Assembly (NCBI GenBank): GCA_021292165.1 | Contig: CM037878.1 | Span: forward strand, 249,664,968-249,728,967 | Direction of reading: 5' to 3' | From: Shinisaurus crocodilurus | Lineage: Eukaryota; Chordata; Lepidosauria; Squamata; Shinisauridae | DNA: 64,000 nucleotides | In this document: one piece after another, positions 53,497-64,000 of the stretch | How the letters are laid out: each line of letters starts with the position of its first letter | Numbering within the stretch: position 1 is the stretch's first letter | Position numbers and translations under genes: made by a program | The notes under the pieces: generated by a model | The model's database searches: none | What the model saw: only the letters and a program-made list of their open reading frames with translations | Told to the model about the DNA's origin: nothing

Positions 53497-53562
53497 AGGG
53501 GTCTCCCATCCAAGTAATAACCAGGCCTGACCCTGCTTAGCTTTCCACGCTCAGACAAGCTG
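53497..53562 (-). pseudogene. 5S rRNA-like fragment
   Basis: The reverse complement reads gaaagctaagcagggtcagg, cctggttattacttggatgg, gagac, matching the middle of 5S rRNA. It is joined directly to a CR1 tail fragment. No 5' or 3' end of 5S remains. Confidence 0.75.
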
Positions 53563-54160
53563 AGCCAGCGTGAGCCACAGGCCTGTAAGGCAGATGCCAG
53601 ACGCCCCAGTCAAAGCCCATCTCTATTGGCTCTATGTTATCTGCTAGAACCTTGGAGAGAAATGTGTACACTAGAGAGTTTCCCTAGCCCCGGCATTTCT
53701 CACAGGATGCCTAAGCACAAGAGTGCATTATGCTACATATTGTTCTCTGTTAAGGCATATTTTCTACATGAGCACATTTTAAACAGAAAGAAACGCTGGT
53801 TTTGTAAGTTCAAAACATGTTCCTTCATTCTGTATTACTAAAATTGTCATGTACAATACATAAACCAAGCATGACAGTAGAACAAGCAAGCAACACAGTG
53901 ATTGTGTCTGCTGCTGTTGTAAATTGGAATTCTTTGTATGGCATAAGAAAAGTCTTCATCAAGCCTGGTGATGCCACTAACTTTTCTCATAGCAGCAGAT
54001 GATCACCTTCATTTGAGCTTTATATGAAATGTATGCTGGATGAAAAGAAATTGCTCCAGAACCAGATAAAACAGTTTGGAGTCAGAGGGGCATCTCCCTG
54101 TGACCCTGCAGCTGTTGAAAAAACTTGGTGCAGCTTGAAATGGCCACATATGGCAGCATA
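53563..54160. other. unique non-coding sequence
   Basis: No recognised family. Confidence 0.4.
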
Positions 54161-54169
54161 GACTTGGAG

Positions 54170-54418
54170 CAGGGTTGAGAAAACTCTGTTCCATGTGCCA
54201 GATCCAGCCTGCCAGGCATCTCCATACAGCCTGCCACCCCACCCCACCCCACCAGGCCAGGCCAGGCTCCTCTCAACCACCACCCTCACCTTCTCTTTTC
54301 CATAGACATCTGGTGATGTAGGAGGAGATCGCTCTCTACCTGCATCACCAGAATGCTTGGATTCCTCTCTGTGCACTGACAGTGTGGGCAAGAGAGAGCA
54401 GGGGAAGAGAGAGAATAG

Positions 54419-54457
<39 letters not shown>

Positions 54458-54622
54458 ATGAGAAGGTGGGATAGAAAATGTTGCTTTGGCCACACCTACT
54501 TTTGGTTTCAGCCACATGTATGTTTGGGTTTGGCCACAAACACCTCTGACAGGTGGGCCCCAGAGGGTTAGGTAAGCAGAAATGAATGTGGCCCTCAGGC
54601 TGAAAAAGGTTCTGCACCCATG
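54170..54622. mobile_element. non-autonomous hAT element
   Basis: Ends cagggttgagaaaactctgt and aaaaaggttctgcacccatg. Target duplications acttggag (54162-54169) and acgtagag (54623-54630) agree at 6 of 8. Contains a GA tract (54421-54452). Related to 30301-30777 by end sequence. Confidence 0.72.
54421..54452. repeat. (GA)n microsatellite
   Basis: Uninterrupted GA tract. Confidence 0.95.
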
Positions 54623-54639
54623 ACGTAGAGAGAGTAACT

Positions 54640-55505
54640 AAAAGGACGGTAGGCCTACTCAGGCATTGCCTGGTGTGCTATTTCTCCAACAGAGAAATAG
54701 GTGGCAGAGGAAGAAGAGAGCTACAACAAAAGGAAATCAGGAAGTAGCTGTGTTTGAGTAATCACTGCTTGAGTAATCACTTCCTGGAAAATCCTTGGGG
54801 ATCCCTACTGCACAGAACTTGCCAGATGAGTGGCAGACAAATAAACAGATCAATAATAGAAGAGCTTCCGGGAAGTAGTGGAAGCACCACCACTGACACC
54901 CTCCGTATCCCCTGCCTGCAACTTGGTCTCAACAAAAACAGACAATAGCAGACCCTGCAGTTCACTAATCAGGTCTGCAATACCTGTCCAAGTCAGGTCT
55001 CTCAAGTTGTTGGGATTTTTGCCTCATGGCTGTGGTGGACAATGGAATACTTTAAAGACACCTTAGAATGAAGGCAATTCAGGCCAAAGATGTTCTAGGA
55101 CCAATAGAATTTGCATTAGCCTATTAATGGCAACCATTTTTTCTTCCCTATTCCTTCCACACAGTATCCCTGACATCCATTTGCATCCAAGTAGCTATGT
55201 AAGTGATTTTATTTGCCACCACTCCTCTGAAATGAAGGCACAAGACAGTAAATGGGTTGAACCATGGGCCACAACTCTATATTTTGCATGTCTGACATGC
55301 AACATCCTTAATAAGTCAAACCTCTCTGCCTTCATTTCCGATATAAAGGCTACCAAGGTGAAGGATAGAAAGTACCATACCTGCCAGCCACCTGGAATGG
55401 ATGACACCACCCTGGCTCCAAGTATTGGACCAGTACTATAAGTGCTCTTTTCTCTTCATTGCCCACACACCTGAAAGGTGTGCAGAGGAGGTTCAGTCAG
55501 CATCA
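54640..55505. other. unique non-coding sequence
   Basis: No recognised family. The 104-codon ORF at 55127-55441 has no domain that I recognise. Confidence 0.35.
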
Positions 55506-55510
55506 TCAGC

Positions 55511-55575
55511 TATTGAGCTGGTAAGCCTTAGGGGTCAATGAGATATTGAGCTGGTAAGCCTTAGGGGTCAATGAG
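55511..55575 (+). repeat. 32-33 bp exact tandem duplication at a SINE edge
   Basis: tattgagctggtaagcctta, ggggtcaatgag occurs twice back to back (55511-55543 and 55544-55575) and then meets the SINE head. The copies are identical over 32 bp. Confidence 0.95.
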
Positions 55576-55790
55576 CCAGTGTGGCGTAGTGGTGAGAGTG
55601 TTGGACTGGGACTTGGGAGATCCGGGTTCTAGTCCCTGCTCAGCCATGAAACTCACTGGGTGACTTTGGGCCAGTCACTGATTCTCAGCCTAACCTACCT
55701 CACAGGGTTGTTGTGAGGATCAAATGGAGAGGAGGATGAGGAGGATTATGTAAGCTGCCTTGGGTTCCTTGCAGGAAAACAGGGCAGCTG
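55576..55790 (+). mobile_element. Sauria-type SINE
   Basis: ccagtgtggcgtagtggtga, ggttctagtccctgctc, actgggtgactttgggccag, cctcacagggttgttgtgag, ggattatgtaagctgccttg, then an end within the tail. The 3' AT-rich tail is missing, so the copy is 3'-truncated. Confidence 0.93.
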
Positions 55791-55799
55791 GCCACAAAG

Positions 55800-56690
55800 C
55801 CTCCTTGTGCTCTATCTGTCCAGGATTTTTAGGAAATTTTTAGGAAATAGCAGCATTTGCTTTACTGGAATTGCTGAGAAGGCTATTGAGAAACTGCTAA
55901 CTCACCTCTCTCAAAGCAATAGAAGATTTCTTGTTATGAAATGCAAATGCCAAATGATATATAAATTAAGAATTTAAAAATGTAGTAATTTTATTGAAGG
56001 GAAGACACAGGTAGTTTCACAATGAATTCTGAGTAACAGGTATAAATCAGCAACAACAACAGCAACACTGTCAATATGGCCTGGAAAATATCCAAGAAGA
56101 GAGTCTCGAAGTGAAAGCCCATTGCTCAAGGCCAAGAAATTATTTGAAGAATTAAGGATTGTTCGTTTTAATGGCTAGAGCCAAGAGTTATTTAAAGACT
56201 GCTAGAACATGGAGCCTTGTTATTTTTATCCCAGGCTGATAAGTGCTTTTCTTTTTTCTTTTTTTTTTCATTTCTCAAATATAAGCAGACAATTTTGTAT
56301 AAAGCAGAGATGCATAACTGTCTAGGAAGATTGTTTGATGCATAGCTGCCTAGAAAGATTTCTATACTTAGTAAGTTTTGAGTAAGGAGTATACAACTGA
56401 AAATTAATGTAGCTTGAAAGATATATGCGTAAGCCTTTTTTGTATGTTTCAAGCAGGTGGCTGTGTTATCCCAAGAGGTTGCCCTAAGATCTTCCCAGAG
56501 GAAGATTGCACAAACAGGCAGTAAAAATCCAGATAAACTGTCCAAGCAGCCAGAAATACAATGGGAGGAGCTTTGGTGCCAGAGGAAGAACGTACCTAGA
56601 AGCTGAACCTGGTTGTAAGGATATTTGGCTGGGGTGGATGTTTAGGGAATTTGGCCTGAGGTAAAACTTAGAAGAAGTCCTTGGAGGCTT
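55800..56690. other. unique AT-leaning sequence
   Basis: No recognised family. A 14-nt ctgcctagaaagatt/tgtctaggaagatt pair near 56318 and 56346 is a short local repeat. Confidence 0.35.
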
Positions 56691-56699
56691 GTAACAGCA

Positions 56700-56925
56700 A
56701 CACTGCTTCTTGAGTCCTAAAGAATTGTCACTCAGTCTTTTGAAAGCCCCAAAGTAAATATTAATATTCCCTTATGTATAAAATACCCACTTAATAAATT
56801 ACTCGTTTAATAGTTCATCTTGTTTCTAGCGTTGGTGCCCATCTCACACCTAAGGGCCTCTTATACCAGCTACTAGGAGGTTTTAAAGTAGTCTAAGAGA
56901 ATTGGTGGCAGCAGGAAAGGGTCAG
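56700..56925 (+). other. possible LTR edge with candidate primer-binding site
   Basis: A taataaatt signal at 56789 and a tail to ggttttaaagtagtctaag are followed by gagaattggtggcagcagga. The ttggtggcagc motif is often seen next to LTRs in reptile and amphibian elements. No LTR pair or coding remnant nearby supports it. Confidence 0.25.
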
Positions 56926-56929
56926 CTTG

Positions 56930-58530
56930 TGGAACTCTGAGTTATAGTGGCAGAGAGTTCCTTAGGCCTTGAAATATAGGCATTTGCTAAAAATAAGAAA
57001 CCTCATAGGTGGGATTGCCCAGTGAAGGAGCAGTTTCGGCATAGGTGCTGGCAGTGCTCGGGAGAGGAAATCCCCCATACCTGAGCTAATCTACAATTTC
57101 CCTTTTCCAGAAGGTTGAGATGGTAACAGCTGCTCTCTGAATCCTTTGCAGGGACCAGTAAAAGTAAAAGGCAGCCACAGAATTGCAATGTTGGCCCATT
57201 GACAGAAGGTCAAAGATCCCACTTTAGTTTGAACAGAGTGACTTTATGGAAGGGAATGAGATGGGCCCACCTCTTCCTCCTGCTTTATAGTTCAGCAGTT
57301 GTGCACTGCAAGAGTGAGAGCCTATTGAACTTGCACTGCTCCTAAGCTCATTCCTGTCTGCAATGTGAACAGGCAGAGAGAAGCAGAGCAGGCCACAACC
57401 TCTGGACATACTGCTTGAGTGCATCTAATACACGATGTAAGACTAGAGCTGTGCAGTTTGCCCTGAATGTGGCACTGCGGTTCACACAATTGTTCACACA
57501 GAAGTGGTTGAGAGAATATGAATGTGACATTGTGGGAGTGACACTCGTGCTTGCAAACTGTAGCATGAGAAGTCAAAGGATTCCAAGGTAATGCAGGAAA
57601 CAGAACACGGCAGGCTCGCATTTTATTAATGGCATATGGCTAGTAGGAAGCCAAGACCATCTATGCTTCGCAAAGCCCCCCTTAGTATGGTCAGGCATGG
57701 GAGCAGGTTTTGGACACACGCACATCCTGCTTCAAGCATGAAGAGTGCCACATGTGGTCAGCTAATATTTGCAAACCCTCTGTTGCAAAAAGGGGGCAGG
57801 TGATGTGCACAGGCAAGGTGTGAGCACATAAGGATATGTTCCATTCACACAATATTCTGTGCACTGGAGGGGTTCGGTGTATGTCCAAGGCTGAGATGTG
57901 CTACTGTGCTGTACAATGTGTAGAGGGAGACTACGTGATCAGACTGTCAGAGCCCCCAAATATGCTAATTTTTAAGTCGATATACAAATAGTTGGCAGCA
58001 TTATAGCATTGACCCCTTCTCTTATGGCATGCAATATGTAGTGTAAATAATTCATTTACTAATCTCTTCTGATTAAGAGCAGCTAAAGCCATAGTGATGT
58101 GTGCGATACTGCAATAGCCAAGTGTGTTAAAAACATGTGTCTGGAAGGGTCATTCCTGTGTGCAGGTGAAGGAAAAGACAGCATAGCAAGCAGGCAACTG
58201 GGAAAGTGCAAAGGCATAAATTGAACTTTTCCAGTGCTGAAGGGTAAAAGGGATCAGACACACTTTATGTCAGAGCTGCCACAATGCTACGAGACGCTGA
58301 AAATGATGCCAAGAGAATACAACAATGTCAATTTCGGAAAGCATGCAATGATGCCCCCAAGGCACAGCATCTACTTTTGCTAGCAAGATGCTTCCGTATG
58401 CTGACTCAGAGAGGACACCTTTGAAGTATTAGGATGATCTGCACAGCAAATGCTCAATAACAGAAGGAGTTAATTAAGAATGCTTATGTCGCCAGACACA
58501 ATTTGCACTATACTACCACGGGGACAAAGT
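56930..58530. other. unique non-coding sequence
   Basis: No recognised family on either strand. Short palindromic bits only. Confidence 0.35.
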
Positions 58531-58533
58531 AGT

Positions 58534-58632
58534 TTAAGGCTGCCATCCTATGCACACTTATCTGGGAGTAAGCCCCACTGGCCATAGTGGTACTGATGAC
58601 TAAGTAAATGTGCATTGGATTGCGCTGTAATG
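58534..58632. repeat. short hairpin repeat
   Basis: ggctgccatcctatgcacac, ttatctgggagtaagcccca, then ctaagtaaatgtgcattgga, ttgcgctgt. A worn full copy of the 44811-44908 family. Confidence 0.6.
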
Positions 58633-58734
58633 AAAGCTTACCCTGAAGAAAATGGTCTGGACATTAAATTTAAGGATTTTGTTGTTGTTGTTGCATGGCT
58701 ATAATACAGGACAGGTAGCTAGAACTTATCTACT

Positions 58735-58915
58735 GTGATCTGCTCTACACTGAGATATTGCATTCAGAGTCTTTTGAAAGTGTTCAGAGATTCAGACACT
58801 GTTGAATTTTGTGCCCACCTCCTGAAAGGGGTGGGTAGACAGAAACATCTTATCTCTGTTCTTCAGCATCTTCAATGGCTTCCCATAGTCTTCTGCTGGG
58901 CACAACTCAGGGCTA
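58735..58915 (+). pseudogene. very old L2 relic
   Basis: Reads R-Q-K-H-L-I-S-V-L-Q-H-L-Q-W-L-P-I after a degraded A-R-L-like part, matching H-I-T-P-V-L-x-x-L-H-W-L-P-V of L2. Short and worn. Confidence 0.55.
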
Positions 58916-59082
58916 ACCCGCACATACATTATGTTCATCACTTGACGTCTTGTCATTTGATAGCATATAATTTGACAGTGCTTGGCTCCATGTGTGAACG
59001 ATCTCCATTGGGGGAAAAAATGTGTTCAAGTTGGCATTGGAAGAGCTGTCACTTGGTCCATGTCTACAATTACCCCTTAATG

Positions 59083-59220
59083 CAGAGATGGAGAACCTGT
59101 GGCCCTCCAGATGTTGTAGTACTGCAACTCCAATCGTCCCTCACCATTGGCTATGCTGGCTAGGGAAGATGGGACTTGTAGTCCAACATCATCTGGAGGG
59201 ACACATGTTCCCCTCCTCTG
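59083..59220. mobile_element. hAT MITE with 8-bp target duplication
   Basis: 138 bp, ends cagagatggagaacctgtgg and catgttcccctcctctg. The arms ccctccagatgttgtag and caacatcatctggaggg are mirrored. Target duplications ccttaatg (59075-59082) and tcttaatg (59221-59228), 7 of 8 identical. A common short reptile form. Confidence 0.88.
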
Positions 59221-59429
59221 TCTTAATGCTACAGTCAATGAGTGATGATGGGCAGACACTCAGGGACCAGCTAATCTGTAAAGCCCTAGTGTCTTAGTGA
59301 ATAGCAACTGCCCTGTGTCTCACTGGCACACTCCACAGCTAGACAAAGAACTATTGGCAGGTATTGAAAAGATCCGGGGCTCAGGCCCACAGGACAAAAA
59401 AAAATGCACAAATCTGTATATGCTAATTT

Positions 59430-59475
59430 CTCTTTCTCTCCCTCTCCCTCTCTCTCTCTCTATGTGTGTGTGTGT
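59430..59475. repeat. (CT)n(TG)n microsatellite
   Basis: Pyrimidine tract followed by a short TG tract. Confidence 0.9.
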
Positions 59476-59546
59476 CTTTCAAGGACCCTGTCTCCTAAGG
59501 ACACCCCTATTTGTAAAAAGGGATGTATGGAAAGGGGAGAGGAGGG

Positions 59547-60170
59547 TGTGGCAGAGTGACAGGCAGAAGCCCGGGGAGGGCCAACCTGAGCATTCCAGAG
59601 GCTCTGATTGGTTGAAACAGAGAGCATAGAACCCCAAGGAGTTGGCAGTTAGTGGGGGCGGTTGTCAGTTGAGAGGGAGTGGGTTGTTAGTGAGAGAGGG
59701 ATTGGGAGGTTAGTAGAGTAGGTAGGGAAAAGTTGGTACTGAAGGAAAGAGTTCAGACAAGAAAAACTAGTAATTAAGTTGTGAGAAAGCAAACATGAAG
59801 GAGTTAGTGAAGAACACTTCACAGGAGTCTCCGCTTAGGGAGTGAAATACTTTTTTGTATGAGGAAGAAGGTGAAGCTGTGGACTAGTGAGAGGGATTGT
59901 TAAGTTCCCTGGTCTTCTGATACTGTAACTTCAAGTAACCAATCCAAGTTGATACAGAAAAGCATAGTATAACATCTGCCTACCTTTAACCTGAACTTAA
60001 GTAAAGAATAAGTTTGAACGTAACTGTTGAAAATCCAAGTTATCTGTTCCTGAGTTGAATATCAGTTTAGAGACTTTGTTAGAACAATAAATCAATCATT
60101 TTATTCAAAGTTCTAAGTCTCCAGTGTCTGACTGGTGGACAGGAATGTAAGAAGGGAATTAACGGAGGGG
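59547..60170 (+). mobile_element. candidate solo LTR
   Basis: It starts tgtggcagagtgacaggcag with a CCGGGG and a G-rich 5' half (repeated gttag/gagagg). It contains aacaataaatcaatcatttt (polyadenylation-like, 60086-60105), followed by ctaagtctccagtgtctgac. The layout (promoter-like G-rich half, polyA signal, short T/CT-rich end) suits an LTR. The ends tg...ca and a target duplication could not be fixed. Confidence 0.4.
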
Positions 60171-60199
60171 CACCCTACTTCAAGAAATCAAATAAAAAA

Positions 60200-60835
60200 C
60201 AAACTGCTCTTAAGACAAACAAACATGGGTGAACAGCTACATATAAGACCTAAGACATATAATCGGCTAACACAGTTTAACAAGACGGAGCTCTCACCAA
60301 CAGTCTAGAGAGACACATTTAGCTGTGTGAGAAAAGAAGACAACTTAAAGTCTGAAGTGACCAATACAAGGTGGCACTTAGTGAGAGTGAAGTACACATT
60401 AAGGGTGTGAGGTTGAAGGAGGGGTCTCGTCCGCTACAGAGGGCATTTGATTTCAGGAAAAAAACCTCATTCAGTAAGATTCAAAGGGGTCAGCAGGAGG
60501 TGGAGCACATGTGGGTGAAAAGCCAGCTAATCCAGGGGGATCAGATGCAACAGAGATCATCAAGGCCCCTGTACCTTGATTTCACAGCCGGGTGGTGGAC
60601 AGCCAGGTGGTGGGGCAGATGGCCTCCCAGAGATTTGGGGCTCCAGCTCTAGTGGGCTGCCCCCTAATACTGCCTCTGACTCTTGCTGATGTTCTGCACT
60701 AGGACATGTTCAAAGTTGTTCTTTCTTTGTCACTTTTGTATCTTACTTTCCCTCCAGTAAGCTAAGAGCAACAGCTGAGGGGCTTGTTTTAGTCTCACAA
60801 ACATTATGGGAGACAGGCTAGTTTGAGAAACAGTG
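60200..60835. other. unique non-coding sequence
   Basis: No recognised family, and the frame 60371-60652 has no domain. If the preceding LTR call is right, this could be internal sequence, but nothing supports that. Confidence 0.3.
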
Positions 60836-60839
60836 ACTT

Positions 60840-60990
60840 GCTCAAAGCCACTATTCTATTTTATTTATTGTATAAATGTATATACCTCTTTCCAGTGAAC
60901 TATCAAAGCAGTTAAAAAGGGGGGGAACCCCACACATAAAATATAACAATAAAAGTGCCACAAATAATTGCTGGTCAACTATAACTCTGC
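60840..60990 (-). mobile_element. LINE 3' tail fragment
   Basis: ttttatttattgtataaatg, tatacctctttccagtgaac, tatcaaagcagtta is the reversed L2-like 3' end. Confidence 0.45.
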
Positions 60991-60999
60991 TGGCTGGGT

Positions 61000-61535
61000 C
61001 ACCCCTGAAGTAAAGCCTGCATGAAGGGGTGGGTCTTGAGCACTATGATCCTGAAGGCCAAGCAGGAATTTGAACCTGACTTTCCCAAACGCGATGCTTT
61101 CACCACTACTCAGCATTGTTTCTCCTTCTTGTTCACTGTTCACCAGATCTGGAAGTTCTTTTTTCCCCGAGGACCAACAACTTATTTTCACCTGAGCTAT
61201 TGGGGACAGGGGACATAAGAAAATAAAAACAAAATAAAACTAATTAATTGGGGGGGGGGGACTGTTTAAATTTTGAAAAGCTATACCATACTATATAAAT
61301 ATAATATGGCTGCTAGCAATGAATAAATTAGCCATATTTGATACCTATAAATATTAATCTATGTATTTCTAGCTGTTAAGCTGACTAATATGCATATGTT
61401 ATGTAACCTGAAAGGAGGATTAAAATTATCTTAAGTAAATAAAAATAAATAATACGTGGATCCTAATATTCTGTACCAGCCACCAATCTATTGCTCTGAG
61501 CTTTACATGACTTTTACATATGCCATATTTGTTTG
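61000..61535. other. AT-rich unique sequence
   Basis: G run at 61250-61261. No recognised family. Confidence 0.35.
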
Positions 61536-61539
61536 TTTG

Positions 61540-61700
61540 TTTGTTTACAGCATTTTTACCCCACTCTTCAGGGAAAAAATGCTTCCAGAGTGGCTTACCA
61601 ATATTAATAATAAGACAGTCCCTGACCTCAGGTTTACAATCTGAAAGACACGACACACAAGGAAAAGGGATTAAGAGGGAGGAGGAAACAAAGCAAAACT
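61540..61700 (-). mobile_element. LINE 3' tail (L2-like)
   Basis: A GTTT tract, then tacagcatttttaccccact, cttcagggaa, ccagagtggcttaccaatat and cagtccctgacctcaggttt is the reversed L2-like 3' UTR. Confidence 0.65.
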
Positions 61701-61969
61701 CAGCCATCAGTTCTTCATTTCAAAAATCTTATAGAGGTTCTTTCTGGCAGGGAGGGGCAAGACAAGCTCCCTGTAGCTGCTACTTCTGTGGCTGATGGAT
61801 GGGGCCAGACTAGGCTCCCCCTTGCCATGATGTTCTTCTGGGAGGCAGGGGGTCCAGTCTCCAGTGGTCCTTGGTTCTCTGGCCAATGGAGGAGACATCT
61901 ATGATTATGGATGATGATTATGAAAAACGTACATCCATATAACATGCAGCCATCATGCAGCTAAATCTG

Positions 61970-62060
61970 AGCAGCAATCTATACACATTTTCCTGGGACC
62001 GAGTCACATTTAATACAGAGGGACGTACTCCTGAGTAAACCTGCTCAGGATAGCACTGTT
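61970..62060. repeat. short hairpin repeat
   Basis: gcaatctatacacattttcc, tgggaccgagt, gacgtactcctgagtaaacc, ataggcactg-like gatagcactgtt. A worn copy of the 44811-44908 family. Confidence 0.5.
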
Positions 62061-62449
62061 CATCATCATGCTTCAGTCTGAGCAAAATAAGTGGGACTTA
62101 AATGTGAATCCCCTCTGATCCTAGGAGGACAAGATTAGATGCAAGACTTTCAGAGCAATCCTATGCATTTGCCTCTTTTTTTATTTTCTTTTTTTAAGGT
62201 CCAATTTTTTAAAAAATACACTGAACAAGCTCTTATAGTTAATAGTAGTAGTTAATAGGCCAAGACAATGTTCCATTAAAATGTAAAAGTTAATTGTCGC
62301 TCATATAGTAGGGAATGTTTTTCTAAGCTGTGTTTCTAAGATGGATCTTTTCCAAAACTTTATCCAATAACATTAATAAGAACTATATATATATTCTAAT
62401 ACTATTTTTTGTGTGTGGAAACTAATAGAAGCAATCAGCTAATTTCATA

Positions 62450-63110
62450 TAAAATTAAGTCAGATTTTTAAAATAAAAAAATTGTTAACCTAACAGCCCT
62501 TCTAATGCTGGAATTTGATTAGCTGAAGCATTCCTCATATGATCTGTGTTCAGTTTCAACAAAAGATTCACTCCTGTGCACCATGTTGACAGCTGTAGTG
62601 GGGATGCTTCCCTAGACACAGATCCTCATGCTATTACTGTAAAGCATCAATATTTAATATATGTGCCTGGTGGCTTGGCAAACTGTCAAGCGATAGTGGA
62701 GTTTAACCTAGTCTCTCTAGTCCCATTTTAGAGGCAATTACCAACCTGGTAACATTTCTACATCATAAGGTAAGTATGTGCAGAGAAGCAAAATAAAACA
62801 CGCTCCGCTGAAGTATATTGTTTAGACTGATCGTGACTTTCACCATTTAAACCAAAGCTTATTATGTGGCTCATAATTGCACATATGCTGCTCTGCACAT
62901 ATTCACAGACTAATGTGCCTTATGCTGCAAAAAGGATCATTATGCGGCTTTCAAGAAATCTGGTTCAATCTCTGTATTAACTACTGCCCATTTTCTTCCC
63001 AAAGCATAGCTCTTAATGTGAGAGAAACGTGCCTATCTACTACAACGGAGAGTTCATGCAGGGTTATTTTCCCCATCCAGACAGCTCCATTTAAATAGCA
63101 CACTTTTAAA
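62450..63110. other. repeat-free stretch, candidate conserved non-coding element
   Basis: 660 bp with no SINE, LINE, MITE or microsatellite mark, balanced composition, and homeodomain/POU-like cores (for example aattgcacatatgc and catttaaatag). This only says it is unlike its neighbours, as conservation cannot be judged from one sequence. Confidence 0.25.
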
Positions 63111-63119
63111 AAAATAATA

Positions 63120-63765
63120 ATAATTCATCTATTAGATATTAGCCTTTGATTTACTTTGCTTGGTTTTATGGAGCATGAAGGAGTTGAAACAGCATGCACA
63201 GACAAAGGATACATATTGATAAAACAGCAATTTATAGTCTTCCCTATTGTAAAGCAATACTTTTTGAGGCAGCATCAGAGCTGAGAAATCTAGTCTTTGC
63301 TGATAAAAAAAAAAAAAAAGGTTTACTTTAGAGGAATTCTATGGTCCAGCAGAGAGGAATGGCATTTGGAGATGTGCTTTGAAGTCCATGGTGTCCTTTT
63401 GATGACAATGAAGCTCTTAAACATAAAATAAAAGGCCAACCACTAGGATGCTTTCTTCCTCCTCATTCAGACACATGTCAATATGAATAGATAAATGCCT
63501 CTCTTGCTTCCCCTGACACATTATACATTTTTTCTCATCACAGCAGCCCATTGTAACAGGGGAAGATCCTGGCAGCAAATGCCTAAAGTAATATATTTCT
63601 TTACCTGCCAACACTACACTATAAAAGCTAGGTGGTGGGAGAGATTGATAAACTTAATAAATATGTTTATTTCCTAATAGGATGCAACAAGCTGATAATT
63701 TTACTGCAATTGGTATTTGATCCCAGAAAATAAGACAGGGGTGGTATAATTACTTTATAACAGGG
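63120..63765. other. AT-rich unique sequence
   Basis: An A run (63305-63320). No recognised family. Confidence 0.35.
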
Positions 63766-63766
63766 G

Positions 63767-64000
63767 TGGGCAGACTTCAGGCGTGTGGGTTCTATTTTGT
63801 TTTTTTACTGAAACCCTGAGATCCAGCAAGCAGAGCCTGGTACAAAAGACATACACATAAGAATTAAATAATTCTGAGCCCCAAAATTGGTTTTGCATAC
63901 CAGAATTGAACTGAGGTCACAGTCATTCCAGACAAAAATCCATTCCTATCCTATTTAGCCCAAGCATTCTTCATTTTAGCAGTATAATTTAGTATGGGAG
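63767..64000. mobile_element. possible hAT element start, running past the window
   Basis: aacaggggtgggcagacttc is like the CAGGGGT hAT ends at 30301 and 36017. No matching second end occurs before the window closes. Confidence 0.35.

Noticed and set aside
55127..55441. 104-codon plus ORF as a small gene
   Set aside because: No domain or conservation evidence; the length is within chance for this composition.
62546..62731. 61-codon ORF in the repeat-free block
   Set aside because: Too short, with no family signature. The block is better treated as possible non-coding element.

Overview
The window looks like non-coding DNA from a squamate reptile (lizard-type) genome. No intact host gene, CRISPR array, operon or bacterial feature is visible. 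The main clues are several copies of the tRNA-derived Sauria-type SINE, a second tRNA-derived SINE family, L2- and CR1-clade LINE reverse-transcriptase remains with ATTT/AAT-type 3' tails, many hAT and other terminal-inverted-repeat DNA transposons, and long dinucleotide microsatellites. The L2-over-L1 balance and the Sauria SINEs argue against bird or mammal. The assignment rests on remembered family hallmarks, not on a search.

Layout. 1-6.4 kb: old L2 relics, a 5S rRNA-like pseudogene fused to a tRNA-type SINE, and inverted-repeat elements. 6.4-10.2 kb: mostly unique sequence with a pogo/Tigger-like MITE and an antisense CR1. 10.2-16.4 kb: a 1.85-kb direct duplication (about 10328-12179 and 12484-14344), then a decayed, internally deleted Ty3/Gypsy element on the minus strand. 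17.3-17.9 kb: an unidentified coding-like, frameshifted minus-strand segment. 18.4-22.3 kb: a 3.6-kb L2 on the minus strand inserted inside an older L2 fragment in the same orientation. 22.5-23.0 kb: the first full copy of a CpG-rich foldback repeat family, seen again at 43.3, 49.1 and 50.1/52.4 kb and in part at 6.0 kb. 23.8-36 kb: CR1, L2, hAT and SINE copies separated by unique sequence. 36.0-39.3 kb: a hAT element carrying a nested palindromic MITE and a 5S-derived SINE, then a 2.46-kb L1-like element with one 174-codon ORF flanked by a 16-bp target duplication. 40-55 kb: further layered repeats, including a 2.1-kb hAT-like element with a perfect 8-bp target duplication inside one CpG-rich foldback copy. 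55-64 kb: lower repeat density and AT-rich, with a candidate LTR and a repeat-free stretch at 62.45-63.1 kb that could be conserved non-coding DNA.

The parts do not form a pathway. What ties them together is insertion history: many elements sit inside others, and target-site duplications let several insertions be ordered in time. The strongest material for follow-up is the TAGGGATG-ended foldback family, the three 5S-derived segments, the nested L2 and hAT insertions, and the coding-like segment at 17.3-17.9 kb.
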